A DNA stretch of 64,000 bases from Streptomyces umbrinus (lineage in GTDB: Bacteria; Actinomycetota; Actinomycetes; Streptomycetales; Streptomycetaceae): contig NZ_JAUSZI010000002.1 of the NCBI RefSeq assembly GCF_030817415.1, forward strand, positions 3,472,001-3,536,000. The letters run 5' to 3'. The position numbers and the translations under genes were made by a program. Below, in pieces: positions 1 through 7,492 of the stretch. The stretch's first letter is position 1; each line of letters begins with the position of its first letter. The notes beneath the pieces are model-generated. The model made no database searches and had not been told where the DNA came from. It saw only the letters and a program-made list of their open reading frames with translations.

Positions 1-242
<242 letters not shown>

Positions 243-300
243 CCCTTTGGTGGCGAGTCCGCACCATCCGTCCTGGGCACGTCCGAGTGTTGTCCGCGTG

Positions 301-330
301 TTGTCACGCTTCCCTTCCCACTGTTCCGAT
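301..330 (+). promoter_or_regulatory. candidate sigma-70-like promoter for the DUF5999 gene
   Basis: TTGTCA is followed after 18 bases by TCCGAT, reasonable -35 and -10 elements for a Streptomyces housekeeping promoter. Transcription would start about 70 bases before the ATG at 410. Confidence 0.4.
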
Positions 331-409
331 GAGTTCGCGGCAGGAGGATGGTCTATTCACAACGAGGCGACGACAACGCCGCCGAACCCTTCGCACGTGG
401 AGGTACGCC

Positions 410-622
410 ATGTGTTCCCACCAGTCTTCGTGCCCGTCCGCCGACCGCACCGAGCACTCCCACCGCGACGACGCGCACATCGTGTCCGCGCACCCCGAGC
501 AGGGCTGGTACCTGCTGTGCGACGGCGCGATCGTCTTCGACGACACCGGCGCGCTGCTGCCCGACGGCAGTGTCGTCGCCCCGCACCGCGTCCCGGCCGA
601 GCAGCTGACCATCGCGGCCTGA
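410..622 (+). CDS. DUF5999 family small protein
   Basis: A 70-residue protein beginning MCSHQSSCPSADRTEHSHRD. The N-terminal CxxxxxCP cysteine pattern followed by an HPEQGWYLLCDGAIVFDDTG core and a PHR tail is the layout I recall for DUF5999, a short Streptomyces family of unknown role often found as a stand-alone gene. The start was set at the ATG because GGAGG sits six bases upstream. The reading frame is open further 5' but that part lacks a ribosome binding site. The two N-terminal cysteines plus a third in the core could bind a metal, but this is speculation. No partner gene is evident. Confidence 0.75.
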   Translation: MCSHQSSCPSADRTEHSHRDDAHIVSAHPEQGWYLLCDGAIVFDDTGALLPDGSVVAPHRVPAEQLTIAA

Positions 623-733
623 CGCTCCCCGGGCCGCAGGGCGGCAAGGGCCGGCTATCGCGGCCCATTGACTGCCGTCATGAAGGCGATACGCTCCTGG
701 TGCGACCCCACCACGACAAGGGGGCGGACCGCC

Positions 734-2398
734 ATGGAGCCCAGGAACCGCCGGGACGTCGACACCTTCCCGCGCGAGCACCTGCCGCCGCCGGACCAGT
801 GGCCCGAACTCCGCTTCGACCTCCCGGAACTGCGCTGTCCCGAGCGCCTCAACAGCGCCGCGGAGCTCCTCGCCCACACCGCCCGGGACCGCCCGGTCTT
901 CCGTACCGCCTCCGGTGACACCTGGACGTACGGCGAGCTCCGCACCCGCGTCGACCGCATCGCGCACGTCCTGACCGCCGAACTCGGCGTGGTGCCCGGC
1001 AACCGCGTCCTGTTGCGGGGGCCCACGACACCCTGGCTGGCGGCATGCTGGCTGGCGGTCCTGAAGGCGGGCGCGGTCGCCGTCACCGTCCTCGCCCAGC
1101 AGCGCCCCCACGAGCTGACCACGATGTGCGAGATCGCCCGGGTCGGGCACGCGCTGTGCGACATCCGGTCGGTGGACGACCTGGCGAAGGCGGAGATCCC
1201 CGGCCTGCGGATCACGACGTACGGCGGGGACTCCCCGGACGACCTCCTGAACCGGGCGCCCACCTCCGACGAGCCGTTCACCGCCGTGGACACCGCGGCC
1301 GACGACGTGGCGCTGATCGCGTTCACGTCGGGCACGACCGGCCGCCCCAAGGGCTGTATGCACTTCCACCGCGATGTGTTGGCGATAGCGGACACCTTCT
1401 CGAAGCATGTGTTGCGGCCCCATGCCGACGACGTCTTCGCGGGCAGTCCCCCGCTGGGCTTCACCTTCGGGCTCGGCGGTCTGGTGATCTTCCCGATGCG
1501 GGCAGGGGCGAGCGCGCTGCTGCTCGAACAGGCGGGTCCCAGGCAGTTGTTGCCCGCGATCGCCGAGCACCGGGTGTCGGTCCTGTTCACCGCGCCGACC
1601 GCGTACCGCGCGATGCTGGACGAGCTGAGCGCGTACGACGTCTCGTCCCTGCGGCGCTGTGTCTCCGCGGGCGAGAACCTTCCGGCCGCCACCTGGCAGG
1701 CCTGGCACGACCGCACGGGCCTGCGGATCATCAACGGCATCGGGGCCACCGAGCTGCTGCACATCTTCATCTCCGCGGCCGACGAGCACATCCGCCCGGG
1801 CACCACGGGCGTCCCGGTCCCGGGGTGGCACGCGCGCGTGGTCGACGATTTCGGTGAACCCGTGCCCGACGGCGAACCCGGACTGCTCGCCGTCCGCGGC
1901 CCGGTCGGCTGCCGCTACCTCGCCGACCCGCGCCAGCGGGAGTACGTACGCGACGGCTGGAACATCACCGGCGACACCTACGTCCGCGACTCCGACGGCT
2001 ACTTCAGCTATGTGGCCCGCGCGGACGACATGATCATTTCCGCCGGGTACAACGTCGCGGGCCCGGAGGTGGAGGACGCGCTGCTGCGTCACCCGGACGT
2101 GATCGAGACGGCCGTCGTGGGGCGTCCCGACGCGTCGCGCGGCCAGGTCGTGGTGGCGTACGCGGTCCTGCGCCCCGGGGCCCGCCGGGACCCCGAGGCG
2201 CTGTGTGCCTTCGTCAAAGCGGAGCTGGCACCGTACAAATGCCCGCGCGAGATCGTCTTCCTGGACGCGCTGCCGCGTACGGCGACGGGCAAGCTGCAGC
2301 GGTTCCGGCTGCGCGCGGACGTCAACCCGGCACGTGCGGAAGGCGGTTCCGTACGAACGGAAAACGATCCCGTGCCTCCGGAAGGTGATCAAGCGTGA
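734..2398 (+). CDS. AMP-forming acyl/aryl-CoA ligase (2-aminobenzoate- or benzoate-CoA ligase type)
   Basis: About 554 residues of the ANL adenylating-enzyme superfamily, which activates a carboxylic acid with ATP and transfers it to CoA. The P-loop-like signature FTSGTTGRPKGCMHF, the NGIGATELLHIF adenine motif, the GDTY hinge region and the C-terminal LPRTATGKLQR with its catalytic lysine are all visible, so the enzyme looks intact. The GATE.LHIFIS segment and overall length resemble benzoate/2-aminobenzoate-CoA ligases. The ATG at 734 follows AAGGGGG; an in-frame TTG at 668 would add 22 residues but has no ribosome binding site. The PaaX-type regulator directly downstream supports a role in aromatic-acid catabolism. 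The substrate is not determined. Confidence 0.8.
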   Translation: MEPRNRRDVDTFPREHLPPPDQWPELRFDLPELRCPERLNSAAELLAHTARDRPVFRTASGDTWTYGELRTRVDRIAHVLTAELGVVPGNRVLLRGPTTPWLAACWLAVLKAGAVAVTVLAQQRPHELTTMCEIARVGHALCDIRSVDDLAKAEIPGLRITTYGGDSPDDLLNRAPTSDEPFTAVDTAADDVALIAFTSGTTGRPKGCMHFHRDVLAIADTFSKHVLRPHADDVFAGSPPLGFTFGLGGLVIFPMRAGASALLLEQAGPRQLLPAIAEHRVSVLFTAPTAYRAMLDELSAYDVSSLRRCVSAGENLPAATWQAWHDRTGLRIINGIGATELLHIFISAADEHIRPGTTGVPVPGWHARVVDDFGEPVPDGEPGLLAVRGPVGCRYLADPRQREYVRDGWNITGDTYVRDSDGYFSYVARADDMIISAGYNVAGPEVEDALLRHPDVIETAVVGRPDASRGQVVVAYAVLRPGARRDPEALCAFVKAELAPYKCPREIVFLDALPRTATGKLQRFRLRADVNPARAEGGSVRTENDPVPPEGDQA

Positions 2399-2425
2399 TG
2401 GTGACGATCTAGAGTGATCAACGTG
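2385..2425. promoter_or_regulatory. direct repeats GTGATCAA(G)CGTG around the PaaX start
   Basis: GTGATCAAGCGTG at 2385-2397 recurs as GTGATCAACGTG at 2414-2425, 29 bases apart. The first copy overlaps the ligase stop codon, the second the regulator start. TAGAGT at 2410-2415 is a -10-like hexamer seven bases before the GTG at 2423. The arrangement would suit autorepression by the regulator. Confidence 0.4.
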
Positions 2426-3256
2426 TCCGAGCAGCACACTCCCCGGTCCCTCATCGTCACCTTCTACGGCGCGTACGGCCGCTTCGCCCCTGGTCCCGTA
2501 CCCGTGGCCGAACTGATCCGGCTTCTCGCCGCGGTCGGCGTGGACGCGCCCTCCGTGCGTTCGTCGGTGTCCCGGCTCAAACGCCGCGGGCTGCTGGTGC
2601 CGGCGCGCACGGCATCGGGCGCGGCCGGGTACGTACTGTCGCCGGACGCGCGGCAACTCCTCGACGACGGCGACCGGCGGGTCTACGCGGCCTCACCGCC
2701 CGAGGACGACGGCTGGGTGCTCGCCGTGTTCTCCGTGCCCGAGTCCGAGCGGCAGAAACGTCACGTACTGCGCTCCCGTCTGTCCGGCCTCGGTTTCGGG
2801 ACGGCCGCCCCGGGGGTGTGGCTCGCGCCCGCCCGCCTCTACGAGGAGACCCGCCACACGCTGGAACGGCTGCGTCTCGACGCGTACGTGGAACTGTTCC
2901 GAGGCGAGCATCTGGGCTTCGCGGCGACGGCGGAGGCGGTCGCCCGCTGGTGGGACCTGGCCGCGATCGCCAAGCAGCACGAGGCGTTTCTCGACACCCA
3001 CGCGCGCGTGCTGCACGACTGGGAGGCGCGGGACGACACCCCCGAGGAGGAGGCGTACCGCGACTATCTGCTCGCCCTGGACACCTGGCGCCATCTCCCG
3101 TACGCCGATCCCGGGCTGCCTCCCGCGCTGCTGCCCGAGGACTGGCCGGGCGCCCGCTCGGCGGCCGTCTTCCGGGCGCTGCACGAGCGGCTGCGGGACA
3201 CGGGGGCGGCCTTCGCGGGCGTACCGGAGAACCGCCCCAAACCCGAAACCATGTGA
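2423..3256 (+). CDS. PaaX family transcriptional regulator
   Basis: About 277 residues. An N-terminal winged-helix region (SLIVTFYGAYGRF then VSRLKRRGLL) is followed by the PaaX central domain (DDGWVLAVFSVPESERQKRHVLRSRL) and the C-terminal domain with WWDLAAIAKQHEAFL and LLALDTWRHLPYADPGLPP, all recognisable PaaX features. Family members repress aromatic-acid catabolic genes and respond to an acyl-CoA, which fits the ligase 24 bases upstream. The GTG at 2423 is preferred over the GTG at 2414 because a -10-like TAGAGT lies seven bases upstream and no Shine-Dalgarno sequence is visible, suggesting a leaderless message. The difference is three residues. Confidence 0.82.
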   Translation: MSEQHTPRSLIVTFYGAYGRFAPGPVPVAELIRLLAAVGVDAPSVRSSVSRLKRRGLLVPARTASGAAGYVLSPDARQLLDDGDRRVYAASPPEDDGWVLAVFSVPESERQKRHVLRSRLSGLGFGTAAPGVWLAPARLYEETRHTLERLRLDAYVELFRGEHLGFAATAEAVARWWDLAAIAKQHEAFLDTHARVLHDWEARDDTPEEEAYRDYLLALDTWRHLPYADPGLPPALLPEDWPGARSAAVFRALHERLRDTGAAFAGVPENRPKPETM

Positions 3257-3339
3257 CGCCTGACACACTTCGGACCGCTAAGGCAACGCTCAGGCTCCTC
3301 AGTCCCTCTTCTCATAATCCTTACCTAGCGTCGTGACGC

Positions 3340-4233
3340 ATGAATCTGATGCGCAGTCTGAACCGGGCGCTCTCCGCCACCACCGGCCTCCAGGTGCGTA
3401 GGGCCGCCGCCGTCGCACCTCCGGGGCCGAAGAAGGCGGCGGCGAAACCCGGGAAGCGGCCCACGCCGGTGTACCGATGTCCCGCGCCCGTGGATCTCGC
3501 GACGGACCGGCTGCTGCGGGAGCCGGTCTTCATCATGTCGCCGGTGCGCTCCGGCTCGACCCTGCTGCGGATGCTCCTGAACGCGCACTCACGGTTCCAC
3601 TCCCCGCACGAGCTGCACATCCGCCGCCTGGAGGTCGACTTCGGCAGCAGGCTGTCCCAGCGCGCGATGAGCGCCCTCGACCTGGAGCGCGGCGATCTGG
3701 AGCATCTGCTCTGGGACCGGGTCATGCACCGCGAACTGGTCAGGTCCGGCAAGGACTTCATCGTCGAGAAGACGCCGAGCAACGCGTTCGTGTACCGGCG
3801 CATCCGGGACTGCTGGCCCGACGCCCGCTTCGTCTTCCTGCTCCGCCACCCGGTGTCCATCGCCCGGTCCTGGCACGAGGGAGACCCCGGCAAGCGGACC
3901 TTCGACGAGGCCGCCGCCGACGCACTGCGCTACATGCGGGCCGTCGACAACGCCCGCAAGGGGATCACCGGCGGCCACACCCTGCGCTACGAGGACATCA
4001 CCGCCGGCCCCGAGAAGGAGATGCGCCGGCTCTGCGCCTTCCTGGACGTGGACTTCGAGCCATCGATGCTCGACTACGGCAGGAAGGACGACACGCAGGT
4101 CGTGAAGGGCCTCGGCGACTGGCGGGACAAGATCCGCACCGGCCGGGTGCAGAGCGGCCGGGCACTGCCCGCCGAGGACGAGATACCGGAGATCCTGCGA
4201 CCGATGTGCGAGGCCTGGGGCTACACCTCGTGA
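3340..4233 (+). CDS. sulfotransferase (PAPS-dependent)
   Basis: 297 residues. The 5'-phosphosulfate binding loop (FIMSPVRSGSTLLRMLLN, residues about 64-81) and the 3'-phosphate region (RFVFLLRHPVSIARSW) mark a PAPS-dependent sulfotransferase of the bacterial Sulfotransfer_3 kind. The C-terminal region (TLRYEDITAGPEKEMRRLCAFLDV) is also typical. It would transfer sulfate from PAPS to a hydroxyl or amino group of a sugar or other acceptor. It has no signal peptide, so it acts in the cytoplasm. It is the first gene of a six-gene operon in which each junction overlaps by 4 bases or lies within 2 bases. The last three genes make PAPS, so donor synthesis and use are encoded together. The acceptor is unknown. 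Confidence 0.85.
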   Translation: MNLMRSLNRALSATTGLQVRRAAAVAPPGPKKAAAKPGKRPTPVYRCPAPVDLATDRLLREPVFIMSPVRSGSTLLRMLLNAHSRFHSPHELHIRRLEVDFGSRLSQRAMSALDLERGDLEHLLWDRVMHRELVRSGKDFIVEKTPSNAFVYRRIRDCWPDARFVFLLRHPVSIARSWHEGDPGKRTFDEAAADALRYMRAVDNARKGITGGHTLRYEDITAGPEKEMRRLCAFLDVDFEPSMLDYGRKDDTQVVKGLGDWRDKIRTGRVQSGRALPAEDEIPEILRPMCEAWGYTS

Positions 4234-4667
4234 AGCCGCACGCCGAGATAACCGAGGTCTGGCCGCGCGACGGGCGCGTCAGACTCGTCGGACACATCCA
4301 CGGGCACCGCGCCGAGGGCGAGTGGCGGCTGCTGCTCACCCGCCGGAGCCACGCGGAACAGCGCCTCGACTATCCCGCGCAGGTGAAGGGCGACCGCTTC
4401 GAGGGCGAGCTGCCCGTCGCCGACCTGGCGGCGGCGACCGGCACCGCCGAGGCCGAACTCGGGGTCGGGGCCGAGGTCGAGGAGTGGGACATCCATCTCA
4501 CCGACGGCGAGGTGGAGTTGCGGGCCGGACGGCGGCTCGACGACATCCACGGCAAGAAAAAGATCATGGTCTTTCCCGAGCAACGGGTACGCGGCATCGG
4601 CGTACGTCCGTACTACACGGTGAAGGACAACCTTTCGCTGGAGTGCCGCACGGGAGCCGCAACATGA
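4230..4667 (+). CDS. conserved protein of unknown role in the sulfation operon
   Basis: 145 residues starting at a GTG that overlaps the sulfotransferase stop (GTGA), so translation is probably coupled. The sequence alternates short hydrophobic and charged stretches (VRLVGHIHGHRAEGEWRLLL, EEWDIHLTDGEVELRAGRRL) and looks like an all-beta sandwich with no membrane segment or signal peptide. The C-terminal motif RPYYTVKDNLSLECR resembles, from memory, a segment in Streptomyces CDP-glycerol glycerophosphotransferase-like proteins, hinting at a cell-wall-polymer link. No catalytic motif was recognised. It could be a non-catalytic partner or acceptor-binding module for the neighbouring sulfotransferase or glycosyltransferase. 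Confidence 0.75.
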   Translation: MKPHAEITEVWPRDGRVRLVGHIHGHRAEGEWRLLLTRRSHAEQRLDYPAQVKGDRFEGELPVADLAAATGTAEAELGVGAEVEEWDIHLTDGEVELRAGRRLDDIHGKKKIMVFPEQRVRGIGVRPYYTVKDNLSLECRTGAAT

Positions 4668-5938
4668 CGATCCATCAGATCGGAGGGCGGCCGAAGGTCC
4701 GCTATCTGCTCCTGCACGCGTACGGACGCGGCGGCACCATCCGCACGGTGATGAACCAGGCCAACTCCCTGGTGCAGGCGGGCTGGCAGGTCGAGCTGGT
4801 GAGCGCGCTGCGCCGCCGTGACGACCTCCAGTTCCCGCTCGACCCGCGCGTGAAGGTCACGACGATCGTCGACCTGCGCGAGGAGGCCCACACCCCGCCG
4901 TCGGGCATGGTCGGCCGCTGGCAGGACTGGCGCCGCGGCCGGCTCACCGAGCGGCCCGCGCGGCACATCCCGTGCGGCGAGTTCGGCTACCGCTACTTCA
5001 ACCGGTACGTGGAGCAGCGGCTGATCGCGTACCTGTCCTCACTTCGCGACGGGGTGCTGGTGAGCACGCGGCCCGCGCTCAACTTCCTCGCCGCGGAACA
5101 CGCGACGAGCGGTGTGGTGCGTGTCGCGCAGGAGCACATGAACCACGGCACGCACAAGAACGACGTGCGGCAGCGCATCCGGGAGACCTACGCGCGCTTC
5201 GACGCGGTCGCCGTCCTGACGGAACGGGACCGCGAGGAGTACGAGCAACTGCTGCCCGGCACCCGGGTCGTGCGCATCCCCAACGCCGTGCACTCCCTCG
5301 ACCAGGTGCCCTCGGACCACCGCTCGAAGATCGCGGTGGCGGCCGGACGGCTCTTCCCGCAGAAGGGCTTCGACCTGCTGATCCCGGCGTGGGCGAGGCT
5401 CGTCGAGACGTACCCCGACTGGCAGTTGAGGATCTACGGCAGCGGCGAGAAGAAGGCCGAGCTGCGGGAGCTCATCGAGGAGCACCACCTCTACAACCAC
5501 GTGTTCCTGATGGGCCACACGGACCGGCTCGACGACGAACTCGCCAAGGCCTCCTTCTACGTGCTCAGTTCGCGCTTCGAGGGACTGCCGATGGTGATGA
5601 TCGAGGCGATGAGCCACTCGCTTCCGGTGGTGAGCTTCGACTGCCCGACCGGGCCCTCGGACGTGCTCACGCACGGAGTCGACGGTCTGCTGGTAGCGCC
5701 GGAGGACTCCGACGCGCTCGCCGACGCGATGGCCAAGCTGATGGGCGACCGGGCGCTGCGGGCGGACATGGGCGTCGCCGCCGTGCTGACGGCGGCCTCG
5801 TACGGACCGGACGCCGTGCACCCCCGCTGGGAGGCCCTCTTCCGAGAACTCCACGAGGTTCGCGAACTCCACGACCTCCACGACCTTTCCGATCAACGGC
5901 ACCGCGTCGCGGGCGCCTCGAAGGGACAGCGCGCATGA
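4664..5938 (+). CDS. glycosyltransferase family 4
   Basis: 424 residues of a GT-B retaining glycosyltransferase. The N-terminal Rossmann half carries the acceptor-side glycine loop (YGRGGTIRTVMNQANSL). The C-terminal half has AVAAGRLFPQKGFDLLIPAW, IYGSGEKKAEL, and the EX7E motif region FYVLSSRFEGLPMVMIEAMS typical of GT4. No signal peptide or membrane segment was seen, so it acts on a cytosolic or membrane-face acceptor. It overlaps the preceding gene by 4 bases (ATGA) and the following APS kinase by 4. The C-terminus has a short repetitive tail (EVRELHDLHDL) of no known role. Placement between a sulfotransferase and PAPS synthesis suggests it builds the sugar that is later sulfated. Confidence 0.85.
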   Translation: MTIHQIGGRPKVRYLLLHAYGRGGTIRTVMNQANSLVQAGWQVELVSALRRRDDLQFPLDPRVKVTTIVDLREEAHTPPSGMVGRWQDWRRGRLTERPARHIPCGEFGYRYFNRYVEQRLIAYLSSLRDGVLVSTRPALNFLAAEHATSGVVRVAQEHMNHGTHKNDVRQRIRETYARFDAVAVLTERDREEYEQLLPGTRVVRIPNAVHSLDQVPSDHRSKIAVAAGRLFPQKGFDLLIPAWARLVETYPDWQLRIYGSGEKKAELRELIEEHHLYNHVFLMGHTDRLDDELAKASFYVLSSRFEGLPMVMIEAMSHSLPVVSFDCPTGPSDVLTHGVDGLLVAPEDSDALADAMAKLMGDRALRADMGVAAVLTAASYGPDAVHPRWEALFRELHEVRELHDLHDLSDQRHRVAGASKGQRA

Positions 5939-6507
5939 CCACCACGGCCAGGGGCCGTCAGAAGCCCCCCACCGCTCAGGGAGCCACCATCTGGCTCACC
6001 GGGCTGCCGAGCGCGGGCAAGACGACCATCGCCCGCTTCCTCGCCGGCCGGCTGCGGTCCGAGGGACACCGCGTGGAGGTCCTCGACGGCGACGAGATCC
6101 GCCGCTTCCTCTCCGCAGGACTCGGCTTCTCCCGCGAGGACCGCAACACCAACGTGCAGCGCATCGGCCTGGTCGCCGAAGTCCTCGCACGCAACGGGGT
6201 ACTGGCGGTGGTACCGGTCATCGCGCCGTACGCCGACAGCCGCGAGGCGGTGCGCAAACGGCACGAGGCGAGCGGGACGCCGTACATCGAGGTGCATGTC
6301 GCCACCCCGGTCGAGGTGTGCAGCGAGCGGGACGTGAAGGGCCTGTACGCCCGGCAGGCGGCCGGGCAGCTGACCGGCCTCACGGGCATCGACGACCCGT
6401 ACGAGCCGCCGCCGGCCCCCGCGCTGTCGCTGGCGACGCAGTCGCAGACGCCCGAGGAGTCGGCGGACTCGGTGCACGCGGTGCTGGCGGCCAGGGGGCT
6501 CGTGTGA
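5935..6507 (+). CDS. cysC: adenylylsulfate (APS) kinase
   Basis: 190 residues. The Walker A motif GLPSAGKT lies at residues 23-30, followed by LDGDEIRRFLSAGLGFSRED, the APS-binding signature, and DVKGLYARQAAGQLTGLTGID near the lid. It phosphorylates APS to PAPS in the cytoplasm. Many actinomycetes reduce APS directly for cysteine synthesis, so a dedicated APS kinase beside a sulfotransferase points to sulfation rather than assimilation (inference). The ATG overlaps the glycosyltransferase stop; its own stop overlaps the cysD start. Confidence 0.93.
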   Translation: MTTTARGRQKPPTAQGATIWLTGLPSAGKTTIARFLAGRLRSEGHRVEVLDGDEIRRFLSAGLGFSREDRNTNVQRIGLVAEVLARNGVLAVVPVIAPYADSREAVRKRHEASGTPYIEVHVATPVEVCSERDVKGLYARQAAGQLTGLTGIDDPYEPPPAPALSLATQSQTPEESADSVHAVLAARGLV

Positions 6508-7490
6508 CACCGGGCCCGACGACCGCCGGCCGTACGCACGCGTTGCCGGAGCAGGCGCTTCCACAACAGGCGCTTCCACAGCGCGCTCTCCCCCGGCACG
6601 CGCTCTCGCATCTGGACGCTCTGGAGTCCGAGGCGGTGCACATCTTCCGCGAGGTGGCGGGTGAGTTCGAACGGCCGGTGATCCTGTTCTCCGGCGGCAA
6701 GGACTCCATCGTCATGCTGCATCTGGCGCTGAAGGCGTTCGCGCCCGCTCCGGTGCCGTTCTCACTGCTGCACGTGGACACCGGGCACAACTTCCCGGAA
6801 GTCCTTGAGTACAGGGACCATGTGGTGGCCGCACATGGGCTGCGGCTCCATGTGGCCTCCGTTCAGGACTACATCGACCGGGGTGTGCTGAGGGAACGTC
6901 CCGACGGGACGCGCAACCCGCTGCAGACGGTGCCGCTGACGGAGAAGATCCAGGCCGAGCGGTTCGACGCGGTGTTCGGCGGCGGGCGCCGGGACGAGGA
7001 GAAGGCCCGCGCCAAGGAGCGGGTGTTCTCGCTGCGCGACGAGTTCTCGCAGTGGGACCCGCGCCGCCAGCGCCCCGAGCTGTGGAACCTCTACAACGGA
7101 CGGCACGCCGCCGGCGAGCACGTCCGCGTCTTCCCGCTGTCCAACTGGACCGAGCTGGACGTCTGGCAGTACATCGCCCGCGAGGGCATCGAACTGCCGG
7201 AGATCTACTTCGCGCACGAGCGCGAGGTCTTCCAGCGGGCCGGCATGTGGCTGACCGCCGGCGAGTGGGGCGGCCCGAAGGACGGCGAGACCATCGAGAA
7301 GCGGCAGGTCCGCTACCGGACCGTGGGCGACATGTCCTGCACTGGTGCCGTCGACTCGGACGCGGTGACCCTCGACCAGGTCATCGCCGAGATCGCCGCC
7401 TCCCGGCTCACCGAGCGGGGCGCCACCCGCGCCGACGACAAGATGTCCGAGGCCGCGATGGAAGACCGCAAGCGCGAGGGGTACTTCTAA
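6504..7490 (+). CDS. cysD: sulfate adenylyltransferase subunit 2
   Basis: 328 residues. The ATP pyrophosphatase loop ILFSGGKDSIVMLHLALKAF, the LLHVDTGHNFPEV strand and the C-terminal RYRTVGDMSCTGAV and KREGYF tail identify CysD, which adenylylates sulfate to APS together with the GTPase CysN. Start GTG overlaps the cysC stop (GTGA). Compared with typical CysD proteins there is an N-terminal extension with five tandem five-residue units (ALPEQ, ALPQQ, ALPQR, ALPRH, ALSHL; residues 13-37). The catalytic core begins at SHLDALESEAVHIFREV. Starts inside the repeat have no good ribosome binding site, but the repeat may simply be an expendable leader. Confidence 0.93.
   Translation: MTPGPTTAGRTHALPEQALPQQALPQRALPRHALSHLDALESEAVHIFREVAGEFERPVILFSGGKDSIVMLHLALKAFAPAPVPFSLLHVDTGHNFPEVLEYRDHVVAAHGLRLHVASVQDYIDRGVLRERPDGTRNPLQTVPLTEKIQAERFDAVFGGGRRDEEKARAKERVFSLRDEFSQWDPRRQRPELWNLYNGRHAAGEHVRVFPLSNWTELDVWQYIAREGIELPEIYFAHEREVFQRAGMWLTAGEWGGPKDGETIEKRQVRYRTVGDMSCTGAVDSDAVTLDQVIAEIAASRLTERGATRADDKMSEAAMEDRKREGYF
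6540..6614 (+). repeat. 15-bp in-frame tandem repeat in the cysD N-terminus
   Basis: Five diverged 15-base units encode A-L-(P/S)-x-x. The second and third units share 12 of their first 13 bases (GCGCTTCCACA core); the others are weaker. Because the unit is a multiple of three, copy-number change keeps the frame. Confidence 0.7.
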
Positions 7491-7492
7491 CC

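Noticed and set aside
353..2656. Very long minus-strand open frame (767 codons) opposite the CoA ligase
   Set aside because: Antisense to a ligase with complete motifs; its translation is low-complexity R/G/A-rich, which is normal for shadow frames in high-GC DNA.
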